This document shows, piece by piece, positions 37,906-48,560 of a DNA stretch of 64,000 bases (position 1 is its first letter; each line of letters begins with the position of its first letter). Below the pieces are notes generated by a model. The model made no database searches. It had not been told where the DNA came from and worked only from the letters and a program-made list of their open reading frames with translations. The stretch comes from Acephala macrosclerotiorum (taxonomy: Eukaryota > Ascomycota > Leotiomycetes > Helotiales > Mollisiaceae). The stretch covers positions 1 through 64,000 of the forward strand of contig MU119424.1 of the NCBI GenBank assembly GCA_014904845.1. The letters are read 5' to 3'. The position numbers were made by a program, and so were the translations under genes.

Positions 37906-40045
37906 ATGTCGGAATTTGCGAATACGGAGGGCTCTGGGGTGGATTGGCTCTCTGGTCTGCCGCCTGAGATATGGACGCTGGTTGCTGAAGAGGTACGAGC
38001 TAATTGGAAAGAACCCCTCAGGGTAGCAAGTCGAATGTACGAATAGCTGCTAATGATCGGGCCTAGATACGCTCTCCACAGACGCTAATGGCATGTTCAC
38101 AAGTCTGCCATGGCTTCTACGACCTATTTATTCCTTACTTACATCGTCAGCACTCTTTGCGATTGAGTCGTAAAGCGGGGGAGGACTGGCTTGACTGGCC
38201 TTTGCCTAATGGCTTCGCACACGTCAAAGATTTCACAGTTCTGTGGCAGGATCTCGAAGATGATGGCGTTGAGTACGAAGTGGGCATGAATAATGCTTAT
38301 GCCGAGTTTGTTGCACGCTTATTGAGCATGATGCCCAATCTGCGCTCCTTCAGGTGTGTACAGAGCTACAAAACACAAATTTGCGTACAGTGTCACTGAT
38401 CGTTGTTGGATTCAGGTGGTTCGACTGTTCCTGGGAACCGGAATTCAACGTAGCCCTCATTCTTTCACAAGAGCCACTACACACAGCATTGATGGGCCAC
38501 CCAACACTCACAAGCCTATCAATCCAATTTGCCAGTCAGGGCATTGTCGAAGAAGCTCTCGGGCTCCACTGCTGGATGCTGTTGGTTGGCTTTAAAAACC
38601 TGACCTCGCTCGAGCTCTACCACTTTTATGATCGAGTACCAAATGCTGCCGGGAGTATTGCCGGGCTACTAAGCAATAATCAAGGCATCCGAAAGCTAGG
38701 TCTTGCTATGGGTTGCGAGACGGATGCCGGTGGGATTCCAGAAATTCTTGTGGCACCCCCAGAACGGGACTTCTTGGAGAGACTATGTAAGGAATACAGC
38801 CACATTAGAGGCGTTGCGCCACTACACCTTGATACCTTGAGACTTGGGCACGGCCTTTTCCTGCGCGCTTCGGAGTCTTCAGATACCGGTAACTACCTGC
38901 AAAGGCTTATCAAGACCGAGTCACTGAAGACCATCCATGTCTTTAATGGTCTTTTTGTATCTGAAGATGACGAGGAGCCCGAGGAACTTAAAACGGACTG
39001 GAGCTTATTTGGATCCTGTAGCTCTCTTCGTCAACTCTCAGCTTCAAGGCTTACTGCTGACCTAAGAGTTTGGCTCGGTGATGGTGGCAAAACCGTGCAG
39101 GAGTTCATAGTCACAGACCACTACGGAATGTATGATACCAGGCTGTATCGATTTGATAACTTGAGACTTCCTCAATTATCCATGCTCTTTGTCCTAGAGT
39201 TTACGGTTCAGAAACGAGTTCAGGGGGGCCTCTCCTCTGCGCATGTACTCATCGATCGTGGGCCACAGGGCTCGAGCACGTCTGAGATGGAGTCGAATTC
39301 GGAAGCAGAGTCGGACTTGGCTACGGACTCAGGTGGCGAGGAAGAAACGGACCCAGGTATACAGCCGATACCCACAGCAGAATCACAAGCAGGAGTAGAC
39401 TCGGAATCAGAACAAGATTCAGATGAAAACTCGGATTGGGAGAATGATACCGAATCTTCCGTAAGATCTGATATCTTTGCACATGATGAACGGTTTTTCG
39501 CAGCTCATTCACATCAAGATGAGAGTTCCACGGTCACTATTCTGGACCACTTGCATGATGGGGGCTCCAAGCTCACGCGCCTCGCTCTTTCCCTGAACGT
39601 CGATGACTGGGTATGTCGGGTCCAATCCATTATGATTCGTTTCCGCTCGCGCTCACACCTTTAGGATTCGTTCGCTACTCACTTGCCAAATCTCAAACAG
39701 CTTACTCAATTGCGAGTGGATAGCAAGAGCGCGCATGGTGGCCGAAATATAACATCAGCTTCGAAGATGTTCCCTGGCATTGGTAGGCCTATCGAAATTT
39801 CAAAGCGGTATGCTCAGCTAGCAAGATATATGTGTTCTTCATTGCAGTTCATTCGCGTCGAACGCTGGGCTTGGCAAGTCATGATTCCTCCTGGGAGTCT
39901 AGAGGGACTTAGGGATATCTGGAATGTTATTGAGCTTCGTCGCCTAGAATATCAGGAGATGCAAGCCATTGAGCTATTTTCATTGGATAATTTCGTGAAT
40001 CAGTGTGGTTTGCTTGGACCTGAAGATGAGTATGAATACGAGTAG
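37906..40045 (+). CDS. F-box/leucine-rich protein, tandem copy B, 649 aa
   Basis: Exons 37906..37992, 38067..38353, 38416..39610 and 39665..40045, with intron phases 0, 2 and 0 as in its neighbours; all introns are GT-AG and 54-74 bases. F-box: LPPEIWTLVAEE, then TLMACSQVCHGFYDLF. Leucine-rich segments in exon 3: FKNLTSLELYHFYD, LHLDTLRLGHGLFL, CSSLRQLSASRL. A long acidic, Ser/Glu/Asp-rich linker (about residues 410-500) precedes ILDHLHDGG. Exon 4 holds a conserved end (LQFIRVERWAWQV, then IELRRLEYQEMQAIELF). This copy is fully intact and best defines the family. Probable role: substrate receptor of an SCF ubiquitin ligase; target unknown. The three copies share about the same architecture but differ most in the linker and leucine-rich part. 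Confidence 0.85.
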
Positions 40046-40253
40046 GGGGACTTGTCGTAAGAGGAGTATCAGAACAGGAAGCGTTGATGCAGTTCATGAG
40101 GACGAAAGAAAATCTAGGGGAATTGTTGCATATGGTCCGGATTTCCCTTTCTGGTAGCTGCTGTAGGATTTTATACCCTGTATCATTGAACGTCTCTACT
40201 AAATGCATTTCTCAGACCTTATTTTGGCATCGCAGTTTCCATCCTCCAGCGCA

Positions 40254-40700
40254 TCAATCACACAACTTGTTCCTCCGCAACAGCCGTATCTCTTCATCCC
40301 CAGTCGCGAACGCAATATGCCCCACCTCAGAATCTCCCTTCACATCCCCAATCCTCACAACCACCTTCTCAATTGTCCTCGCTCTCTCCAAACGAGTCAA
40401 TCTCGAAGCTGGATTCACACCACAATACTCATTATGTCTAGTATTCGAGGATACGTATCCTAGGATATCAGGAGCTAGTGTCAAGCTCTTCAGCGCGATC
40501 GTCGCCACCGCGGCGATCAGAAGTAAGATTGAAATAAGGACGAGGAGCGCTGTAAACGCCTTGTTGCACACGTAGTGTGGCTGCACATCATGCTTTGCCT
40601 CAGCTGTAGTCACTTCCGGAGATGGGCTAGATCTTTTCCCCGATACTTCTGATCGATATCCAGTAGACCGATCTAGGGGCGTGTAAGCTGAGGACGACAT
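40254..40700 (-). CDS. Small single-pass membrane protein of a conserved ascomycete family, 148 aa
   Basis: Starts at the ATG at 40700 (MSSSAYTPLDRSTG), which places a Ser/Pro-rich cytosolic segment before one strongly hydrophobic helix (FTALLVLISILLLIAAVATI). The part after the helix reads TLAPDILGYVSSNTRHNEY and then a charged domain with RIGDVKGDSEVGHIAFA, motifs I recognise from uncharacterised short membrane proteins in related fungi that often sit near incompatibility-type genes. No catalytic motif is present. A longer frame with an earlier Met exists but adds nothing family-like. It is inserted, antisense, between F-box copies B and C. Function unknown. Confidence 0.65.
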   Translation of the reverse strand: MSSSAYTPLDRSTGYRSEVSGKRSSPSPEVTTAEAKHDVQPHYVCNKAFTALLVLISILLLIAAVATIALKSLTLAPDILGYVSSNTRHNEYCGVNPASRLTRLERARTIEKVVVRIGDVKGDSEVGHIAFATGDEEIRLLRRNKLCD

Positions 40701-41780
40701 CGTTGGGTTCTCGCTCTGCAATAGCCGCCTCGAAATATTGAACATTGTCGCGGTGCATGTATCGAAATGGAACTTCTCCGCACGTCGAGAGCAGGAGGCC
40801 GTCAGCCATTCTTGACTTCAACACACGCCCTTGCCGTCTTTGGGGCTGGACTCCACAGAGTTGCAGTTCCATTGATAGGATCGAGTCTCCCTACACTTGG
40901 GCCTGTGTTTGTCTAGTTCTCTGTCATTTGAGTCATCACAATGTGGAGCTTCTGCCGATCAAGCTTCATCCTCGATTGATCTTCTGCTCTGCCTACGCCA
41001 CAGAGGTTCCTGATTCCTGGAAAATCAATTTATTGAATTTAACCTATGGAGCCAGGAAGGATATTCATCCTATCGAGAATCGATGTGGAGATAGATAGGT
41101 TCCTAGCTGTTCAGAAGGGTGGGTTCGCTCTGAAGAGGACAACCCGGACTCCAGGTACGGGTAGATTCCTCTTGCTGGAATGGCTGCGATGTCTCCAGCC
41201 CTTTCTTTCAGTGCCGAGAGCGGCTAACTTCAGCCTCAATAACGGACTCTTATTCAGAGTCCAAACATGGCTTTACTGTGCAGTAAGATTGGCTTATCTG
41301 GGCGACAACATATAGTGAAGTGCATGAGGAAGGCGCATGATATCATTGATGCTTGAATGCAGAAGGCGCTCGAGACCTCTTTGCTGAAAGGAGCAATCTT
41401 TTGAGAGAATGAAGAACGATGGTCTTCGTATACGTCTGAGGAGCTGGTAGATTTTGCTTGAAACGTAGCGAATATGCTTAATGCTGAACCTCCAGACGAC
41501 GAAATGCATGGAATGATCATGATTCCTGATGCCCTTCCGCACACAGTGGACTACACTGCAAAACGGAAATTCTTGAGCGTTTGAGAAATACTGAGACCAA
41601 GAATACTTATGGGCAGCCGCATTCTTCCTTTCTTCACTAACTCTACCATGTCTGGAGCGTGGGAGATGCCAAATTCTTTGTGAATTTGTTCGGCTTTTTT
41701 CAGGCTGCCGCCCTAATCTCAGGCGGTGTCTTTAGCGCCCTCTTTCAGGCACGTGCTAGCGTATTGAGCGCTGTTAATTT
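40701..41780. other. Intergenic, nothing recognised
   Basis: Over a kilobase without a credible gene. Short open frames exist on both strands (for example 41046-41544) but lack homologous motifs or splice context. It contains the upstream region of the membrane-protein gene and of F-box copy C. Confidence 0.5.
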
Positions 41781-41800
41781 ACGCGTTAGGCGCGTCTCCC
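41781..41800 (+). promoter_or_regulatory. ACGCGTTAGGCGCGTCTCCC promoter box of F-box copy C
   Basis: Differs at two positions from the box upstream of copy B and begins 64 bases before the start codon of copy C. Confidence 0.5.
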
Positions 41801-41844
41801 GAACTTTGCAACAACACCACGCTATCCACAGCAACGACTTCATA

Positions 41845-43952
41845 ATGCCTCCAGCACAGGTCTCTGAACTTCCCCAAATCTCTGCGACAGAATCCAGAGA
41901 TACCACCAATGGCGAAGACGTCATGATGCTTCCAGCACAAGATTGCGACGACGACCCTCCCCAAGCTCCCATCACAAACTCCAAGGATAGCACCGACGGT
42001 GACGACCTCACATTGCCCGAAGCGCAAACCTCTCAGAGCTCTGCTGTGGCGCAGCTTGCTGGTCTTCCTGCAGAGATATGGACTCTAGTCGCTAAACAGG
42101 TATGGATCTCCATTTCCAGGCAGTTGCTCAACTCGCGGCTGATGCGCTCCTCCAGATCCATGGTCCTCGAACGTTTCTACAGCTCATAAAAGTTAGCCGT
42201 ATCTTCCACGATATTTTCCTACCTTTCCTATATCCGCAAAATTCTTTGCGACTGAGCCGAGAAGACGATGGGCTGCCGAAGTGGGTTATGGAACCTTTAC
42301 CCAATAGCCTGGAGTATGCCAAACACCTCAAGATCACCTTAGAGGGTGTAGATGATTCGAGCATTCCACACGCAAATAACACACACGACTCTTATGCCGC
42401 ACTGGTGATGGATATAATCAAGCGAATGCCAAACATGCGCTCTTTCCAGTAAGAACTCCTCCCTTATCCAGTGCGTTTTGTTCCTGCTGAAATTTTGACC
42501 TAGGTGGGTTAATAATGCATCGCAAGACCCTTTCATTACGCCCTTGATACTGCGTAACGAGGACCTTCTGACCACACTAAAAGGTCTTCCGTTGCTGAGG
42601 AAAATTTCAATTTTCTTCCTATCAGAACCTCAGGTCGGCTCTGGCTCTGGCATGTGCTGGACAGACCTAAGTGGCTTTCGAAATTTGACGTCCCTGGAGC
42701 TCTATAACTTTCGTGGGGATGAAAAGAGACTCGTTCGGGACATCTCTGGCCTTCTTCACGACAATCCAGGTTTGCGCAAATTAGGGCTTGGTATGGCCTG
42801 CGGTGAAGACCCTAGAGCGTGGCTCCAACATATCATTATTGCCCCTGAGAAGCAGAATTTGCTTGAAGAGCTTTGCATGGAGTATTCCACTACTACTAGA
42901 GGCACTGCACCACCGTTGAGCCTAGAAACCTTGAGACTCGGCCATGGTTTATCTGTACTTTCCCCCACTTCCCCCGAGTCGGTTGGATACCTGTCGAGAT
43001 TAGTCAGGACCGACCAGTTAGCGATCTTACACTTATGCAATGGTTACACTGTTCAAGACCCCGATGACACAGATCTCGAAGCGATTGCAGTTGACTGGAG
43101 CGTCTTGGGGCCATGTAGCTCGCTCCGCCAGCTTTCAGTCACTCTACTGAGTCGAGAGTGCAAAGATTGGCTCAATAGCAGCTGCATAGCTATGGAAGAA
43201 TTACTTGTCACAGAGACTTGTGGTGGAAGGCACGATCCAGACTTATGGGTATTTGACTCCTTGAGACTGCCCAAGTTGTCAATGATTGTTGTGGGGGAGC
43301 ATGGGACTCAGAATGGTGAAGACCATAGAGATTCGGATTCGGATTCAGACTCGTCAGAATCAGGCTCGTACGCTGCAGCCTCGGATTCACAATCGGAGTT
43401 TGGTGAAGAGTTGGGTGGAGGGTCTGGTGGAGGGTCCGATCCTGAGAAACGAGGAGCAACCGAATCGGAATCCGAGTCAGAGTCTGAATCTGACTCAAGC
43501 CCAGATGCCTCCTCGAAAGCTAATATTCTTGATCGGCTGCATGATGGCGGCAGGCAACTCACTCGACTGTCCTTGTGCTTGGACGCTGCAGGATGGGTGA
43601 GTCTTCTCCGCATGTATCCCATCGCTCTATAGAGGATTGATTTGTCGTTTAGCCTTCGTTTGCCGGTCACCTCCCGAAACTCAAGCACCTAACGCAACTA
43701 CGATTAAGCAGGAAAGTCGCTCACCGAGGGCAAACCCTCACAGCACCCACAGCGCTATGGCCGAACGTGACTGATCGTTTCGAAATCGCCCGACGGTACG
43801 CGCAGACGGCTAAATCGCTGTGCCCTTCGTTGCAATACATTCGCGTGGAGAACTGGGCCTGGCAAATCACTGGTTCTGAAGGTATCAGGCACCTGGTGCC
43901 GATATATATGATCTCATCAAGCTTCGTGGGCTACGGTATGAGGAGGTGCTAG
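41845..43952 (+). CDS. F-box/leucine-rich protein, tandem copy C, 646 aa as encoded, C-terminus frameshifted
   Basis: Exons 41845..42099, 42156..42448, 42504..43596 and 43653..43952, same phases as copies A and B. The N-terminus is extended by about 55 residues made of roughly 2.5 repeats of a unit containing PAQ, then a Ser/Asp/Thr stretch (ATESRDTTNGEDV; ITNSKDSTDGDDL). F-box: LPAEIWTLVAKQ, then TFLQLIKVSRIFHDIF. Leucine-rich part: FRNLTSLELYNFRG, SLRQLSVTLL. Linker: Asp/Ser and Glu/Ser repeats plus a Gly-rich run before ILDRLHDGG. Near 43890 the frame slips: the conserved DIYDLIKLRGLRYEEV segment is in another frame and continues to a stop at 44045-44047, so the encoded protein ends early with an unrelated tail. 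It may be losing function or have a shortened C-terminus. Confidence 0.75.
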
Positions 43953-44047
43953 GCATCGAGTTGTTTGGCATACGCTGTTTCGTAGGCACGTCAGGTTTGC
44001 ATAAAACGGAAGAGGAATTCTGGGTGAAGCATTGGCCGATAGATTAG

Positions 44048-45043
44048 AGAGAGTCGTTTCCGAGGTCATTCAGGAAGTACGGAAAGAGGGAGGCATGACA
44101 GATCTACTCTGTGAGCATGCTGGAGTAGCTTCCTCATAATTTATGTGCGTCAATACCGGACTGTATGTCTGACGTATCTCGCCAAGGTTCCACTTTTGCA
44201 CTTAAGCTGTAATTTTGAAACGCACGTCAATGTGTGGAACGTCATGATTTGCAGCTCGAGGGGAAGCCAATTCTATGCATCCTATCATCAATTCTTCTAG
44301 GCTTTTGTTTGTTTTCTAGTGTCTGTCGGCATTCATGCATATTTGATCAAACCGGATCTCTATCCCGACGCGCTCGTGCTTTCGAGTTCGAGGTCGAGAT
44401 TGTATTTTGTTGTAAGATCTTATAGTACTAGTAAATGTATTCCGTGACTTGAGCTTGGTCAGGGTCAAAGCTCCCGCATTGCTGCTTGAATTTTCACAAT
44501 CAATGCCAGTGTTCTTCGGATTCAGGTTAAAACTTGCAAAAATTTGCATCTAAAATTTTCAAAAACTGAAAGCTGCACGCTAATAATGTCCTTCGTTGTC
44601 AAGGAACTTCCACCAAATCACATTCCCCTAAACCGTTCCCTCGCTCTCCGACGAAGAAAAAAGTTGCCGAAATTGGCACGTGCGCAACCACCAAAATGCA
44701 TTCATAAGCTACTTATCTACACAGCTCAGGAGGAGGTGTAAAATAGCGCGCGCGCGATTTCCTGGTCCTTTTGGGAGGCATTGTTAGTAGAGAAGTGGAA
44801 AAAGTGGAAATGGTGGAGGAATTATTGACATGTAAACACGCTTATTTTTGGTGGTTGCCGTGGTACCAATTTTGGCAACTTTTTTCTTCGTCGGAGAGCC
44901 TCGTTCATTCTTGGGCTCGCTTATCCGGCTCGTTCCGCCCCGGCCCACCGTTGTTCGGCACTTCTGCATGATTGCAAAAATTTTGGTTTATAGATTTAAA
45001 CAAGTAGAACTTCAACCAATCAAAATCAAAAGATGGTGATACA
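44048..45043. other. Intergenic, nothing recognised
   Basis: No credible gene on either strand. A short CG-alternating run (gcgcgcgcg) lies near 44749. The 3' part precedes the tRNA gene. Confidence 0.5.
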
Positions 45044-45117
45044 TCTTCTGTGGCGCAATTGGCTAGCGCGTTCGACTGTTAATCGAGAGGTTGGAGGTTC
45101 GAGCCCTCCCAGAAGAG
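45044..45117 (+). tRNA. tRNA-Asn (anticodon GTT)
   Basis: Seventy-four bases fold as a complete cloverleaf: acceptor stem TCTTCTG/CAGAAGA (perfect), D stem GCGC/GCGC, anticodon stem TTCGA/TCGAG around loop CTGTTAA with GTT at 45078-45080, T stem GGAGG/CCTCC with loop TTCGAGC, discriminator G. No intron. A run of T follows within about ten bases (tcttctttt), suitable as a polymerase III terminator. Confidence 0.95.
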
Positions 45118-45644
45118 TCTTCTTTTGCGTTTTGAATGTGACTAATATTTCGGATGCTGCTTTCATGGCGTTATAAAGGAGGCGGTTCCACCTGTTGATT
45201 GTTTGCTTCGTTCCCTTTTTAATCTATGGTCGTTAGGTAGGTTTTCGTTGGTTCCTCGGCTGTTATATTTTGTTGGTCAGAGCAGCCTAGTCCTTCAAGT
45301 AAGATGAGGTCGAGTTTGGTCCTTCTTTCTGAAGTGGGTTCTTCTGTTCGTGAATGAAATGGAATCACTCGCTGAGCTTTGAAGTACCTTCCATTCGTGA
45401 TATATTTCACATCACGTGCTATGCGATTTCCAAGTTTCAGGTGCGGGGTCCCAAAGCATGATGGGTGTATTGCTCAGGCTGATAAGTGGTCAGCTTCGGG
45501 CTGCATCCACGTCATTGTGAGCATCAGATTCATCAACTCTCATAGCCTTCGTTATCATGTTCTGTTCATATCTTTCACAAAAACATTCCATGTCGCCGTA
45601 GCGGCATTTTCAACAGAGCGTTGCATTTGGCTCAAGCGGGAAAG
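45118..45644. other. Intergenic, nothing recognised
   Basis: Between the tRNA and the next gene. No family-like frame. It carries the promoter of the membrane-protein gene that follows. Confidence 0.5.
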
Positions 45645-46226
45645 ATGGGCATCCCCTACAGCAAACAAATCCACCTAGCATTCAACCAATCCCGCATCGC
45701 CTTCGACCAAGTCACCCCCCTCGTAGCCCACGGCTTCAAAGTCCTCCAAACAACACGAAACAGTACGTGAAATTCTGCCCTTCGATTGAGGAGATATTCA
45801 GAGCCGAGCTCCTCGCGAGTAATACGAACTCGGCTCCTCAGCTCCTCGAATCCCAAATCATACTTTAGACCTTGTCTTGATCTATCTATAGTCACCTACC
45901 TCCTCGCTGCAATCCAAGTCCTTACCGCTGTCTTCCTCGGGCTCATTTTACTTACATTGCTGGCGCTTATTATTACTGTTAGTCCGGATTTGGAGTATGA
46001 GAGGAGGCAATTGGTTACACCGGTGGTGAGAGGGTTGGCGGGGTTGGTGTTGAGGTATGGAGCGTGGGTGAAAGTCGGTGTTTGGATTGTGGGTTTGGGA
46101 GGGGCGGTTGGGGCAGGAGCGGGGTGGTGGGTGACGAGGGATCTTGAAGGGGAGAACGAGGCGGAGAAGGAGGTGGAGGAGGTTGAGGGGTGGACTAAGG
46201 CTGTAGAGGAGGCTGCATCTTCCTGA
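45645..46226 (+). CDS. Conserved hypothetical membrane protein, 150 aa
   Basis: Exons 45645..45762 and 45892..46226; the 129-base intron opens GTACGT and joins phase 1 correctly. The N-terminus (MGIPYSKQIHLAFNQSRIAF, then DQVTPLVAHGFKVLQTT) is amphipathic and precedes two hydrophobic segments, one in exon 2 (IQVLTAVFLGLILLTLLALI) and a Gly/Val/Ala-rich one (WIVGLGGAVGAGAGWWV), with a conserved LVTPVVRGLA segment between. The C-terminus is acidic (EAEKEVEEVEG). I recognise the layout from uncharacterised ascomycete proteins of this size; no enzymatic motif is seen. Function unknown; a membrane-associated accessory role is inference. Confidence 0.75.
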
Positions 46227-46407
46227 TATGATGTATATTTTGGTTGAGATATTATGCGAAAATTGAAAATTGACATCCTTTCACCTTAATAAGTCTCATT
46301 AGCAATGATTTCCAGTCTCGCAAATCAGCTCTTGTCTATTGAAACAGAATCTAAACAATCTAGAATCTAAGCTCTAATAAAATTTCCATCTCAAACGCCA
46401 TCTACCT

Positions 46408-47742
46408 TTATAGTCCCGACAACTCCTCATACACCTCTGCAAAAGATGGTCGATCTCTCACGACTGGGTTAGAACATCTCCAATGTAGTGCATTCAAACC
46501 TTCGATGGAACCTGCATCCTTCTCACTCAGAACATCGTCCGCATCAACTCTTCTCACAACCAACCCCAAAAGATCCTCAATCAGATGGCCGAAGGCAAAG
46601 ACCTCCATCCTCTCAAGCATCTCTGCCTTCTCGTGATCGGTACGATAAATCGTGGCTGCACCGAAGTCCCCCAAAAGTGCATGTCCAGTGTTGTCGATCA
46701 AGATATTATGAGCATACAAATCCCCATGCGCAATACCTCTCTCATGAAGGTGAGTAGCAGCAGCAGCAATCCCAAGCAAAATACTCTTACAATTCTCAAC
46801 CGAGAAAGCCGTCTCCGGATGAAAAGAGTCTCTCGTACAAGTATCCAGCGTTGGCGGTAATCCTAAATTCTTATAATGCGGAGGAATCAATTCCAACACC
46901 AGTCCGCGCTTCTCAGGATGACCATGAATCTTCCCAATTGGATCGATGAGATTGGGATGTTGACCAGCAGTGATGCAAGCATTCATCTCATCAGCAGGCG
47001 AGCCATCACTCGTCACCTCTCCTTTGAAGAGCTTGATTGCGACGTGTTTCTCGTCTGCTTGTCGCTTCCATGTTCCTTTCGAGATGATTCCTGATGCGCC
47101 TTCGCCGAGGAGTTGATGAACGGCGAGTTCGGACCACGTGATGTCGTCGAGGACTGGGTTGTGTTCGAAAGATGAGGCGCAGGGATTTCCGGCGAAGGAC
47201 AGGAATGAGAGTTCTGGGAGCTCGAAAAGCCAGTGTGGGATGCTGGTCAATTGATTCGAGGACAATCTGAGGAGACCCAGTTTGCGGCAGTGAGACATCT
47301 CCGCTGGCAGCGAGGTGAGACGGTTGCCGGCCAACATGCATTTCTGAAGTCGATGACACTGTCCAATGCTCTTTGGTAGCTCTGCAATCTCATTGTTGGT
47401 GAGGATCAGCCATCTCAGCTTTCGAGGAAATGCTCCTTCAGGGATCGTAGTCATGTGATTGCCCTTGAAAGCAATCATCTCGAGTGAGCGACATTGTGCC
47501 AGCTCTTTTGGGAAGACAGTGAATTTACAATCGGAGAAAAAAGCTACTTTGAGCTTGTGAAGGCGGCTGATATCTTTGGGTAGAGATGAGAGAGGGTTGC
47601 CGGACAAGTCGAGGATCTCAAGCGTGTCGAAAAGTTCAAGGATTTCGCGTGGGAATTCTGTGAGGCCAGATGGGATCTTGACACGCTTCGCTCCCTTATA
47701 CTGGCCGGACTTGAGTCCTTCGAGGGTTTGAGGAGCGGACAT
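46408..47742 (-). CDS. Leucine-rich-repeat protein kinase, 444 aa
   Basis: Single exon; start taken at 47742 (MSAPQTLEGLKSGQ), because the 52 residues encoded upstream of it are basic, Cys-containing and unlike the family. Residues 18-215 form eight or so leucine-rich repeats of the short ribonuclease-inhibitor-like kind (LEILDLSGNPLSSLPKDI; LGLLRLSSNQLTSIPHWL). Residues about 225-444 form a kinase: glycine loop LLGEGASGII, VAIKLFKG with the ATP-binding Lys, catalytic loop HGDLYAHNIL (HGD in place of HRD), and GDFGAA. This LRR-kinase arrangement with HGDLYAHN occurs in plants, oomycetes and bacteria as well as some fungi, so horizontal transfer deserves a test. No signal peptide or membrane helix: cytosolic. 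Substrates unknown. Its neighbour in the opposite direction is an F-box gene. Confidence 0.9.
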   Translation of the reverse strand: MSAPQTLEGLKSGQYKGAKRVKIPSGLTEFPREILELFDTLEILDLSGNPLSSLPKDISRLHKLKVAFFSDCKFTVFPKELAQCRSLEMIAFKGNHMTTIPEGAFPRKLRWLILTNNEIAELPKSIGQCHRLQKCMLAGNRLTSLPAEMSHCRKLGLLRLSSNQLTSIPHWLFELPELSFLSFAGNPCASSFEHNPVLDDITWSELAVHQLLGEGASGIISKGTWKRQADEKHVAIKLFKGEVTSDGSPADEMNACITAGQHPNLIDPIGKIHGHPEKRGLVLELIPPHYKNLGLPPTLDTCTRDSFHPETAFSVENCKSILLGIAAAATHLHERGIAHGDLYAHNILIDNTGHALLGDFGAATIYRTDHEKAEMLERMEVFAFGHLIEDLLGLVVRRVDADDVLSEKDAGSIEGLNALHWRCSNPVVRDRPSFAEVYEELSGL

Positions 47743-48560
47743 CTTCAATTGACGTCTGAGAGGCCTGAAAAGGGGGTGTCTGCCCAATGAGTTAGCTTTG
47801 CGTAAAGCACAGAGAGGACACATTGACTTGCTCATGCGATATGTTCTCTTTCTCAACGACTCGGATCTGATCACAGAAAGCTCACACGAGCTCTTCACAA
47901 CACACTCATCGCGACTGAAATTCTCTGCAAAACGGCATAAGACCGAGGAATGTGTTCAATTTCGTCCAAAAATAGAACTCAACGTTTGTAATCTCCTCTT
48001 ATCTCAGCACGTTACCGGGAAAATAGTTAATCCGGCCCGAACAAACATTACGACGTCGACTGTGCTTCACCATCGTTCAACATTGCAGACTTTTGCTCTA
48101 GTTCAATCCCGAGACTCGCTCTAGCGTCGTCTTTTCGTCAGAATCCCGTTCAACGCCAGTTTGATTGTACTTTTCAAGCGGTGACAGCTCCAGCCTACAT
48201 CGTGACGAGCGATCACGACTTTTCTTCAGCAGTCTTCCAGCTAGGACGCCCGAACGCTAGTTCGGCACTGCAGCTGTTGATCCCCCTTGAGTCATCATCT
48301 CTGGCTCATATTTACTTCTTGGTGCATGCTTGTAACGCTACAAAACTCAAAGAGTCGCAAATTTTTTGAAACTTCTTCCACGGCCAAGCTGGTTCTGTCT
48401 CTTGTCCATGCGAAACTCACACTGCGCTCGAACTTCATCACTTTCGCCACTTACCATTACATTTGAAGTCATATATCTCTATTGATAGGTTAGAGATCAT
48501 CACCGACGTGAAAGCTACTCGCAACAAATCTTAATCACGTGCGGCTCAACTATCGTTGCC
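47743..48560. promoter_or_regulatory. Divergent upstream region of the LRR-kinase and F-box genes
   Basis: About 820 bases between two diverging start codons. Open frames here (for example 47798-48124) have no family resemblance. No clear regulatory motif was recognised. Confidence 0.45.

Noticed and set aside
41046..41544. Several 80-100-codon frames on both strands
   Set aside because: Overlapping frames on both strands without motifs, splice signals or plausible codon use.
43208..43688. Antisense frames over the acidic linker of F-box copy C
   Set aside because: They are mirror translations of GAx/TCx repeats in a real exon.
47743..47898. Longer N-terminus for the LRR kinase
   Set aside because: The extra 52 residues are basic and unrelated to the family; MSAPQTLEGLKSGQ is a natural start just before the repeats.
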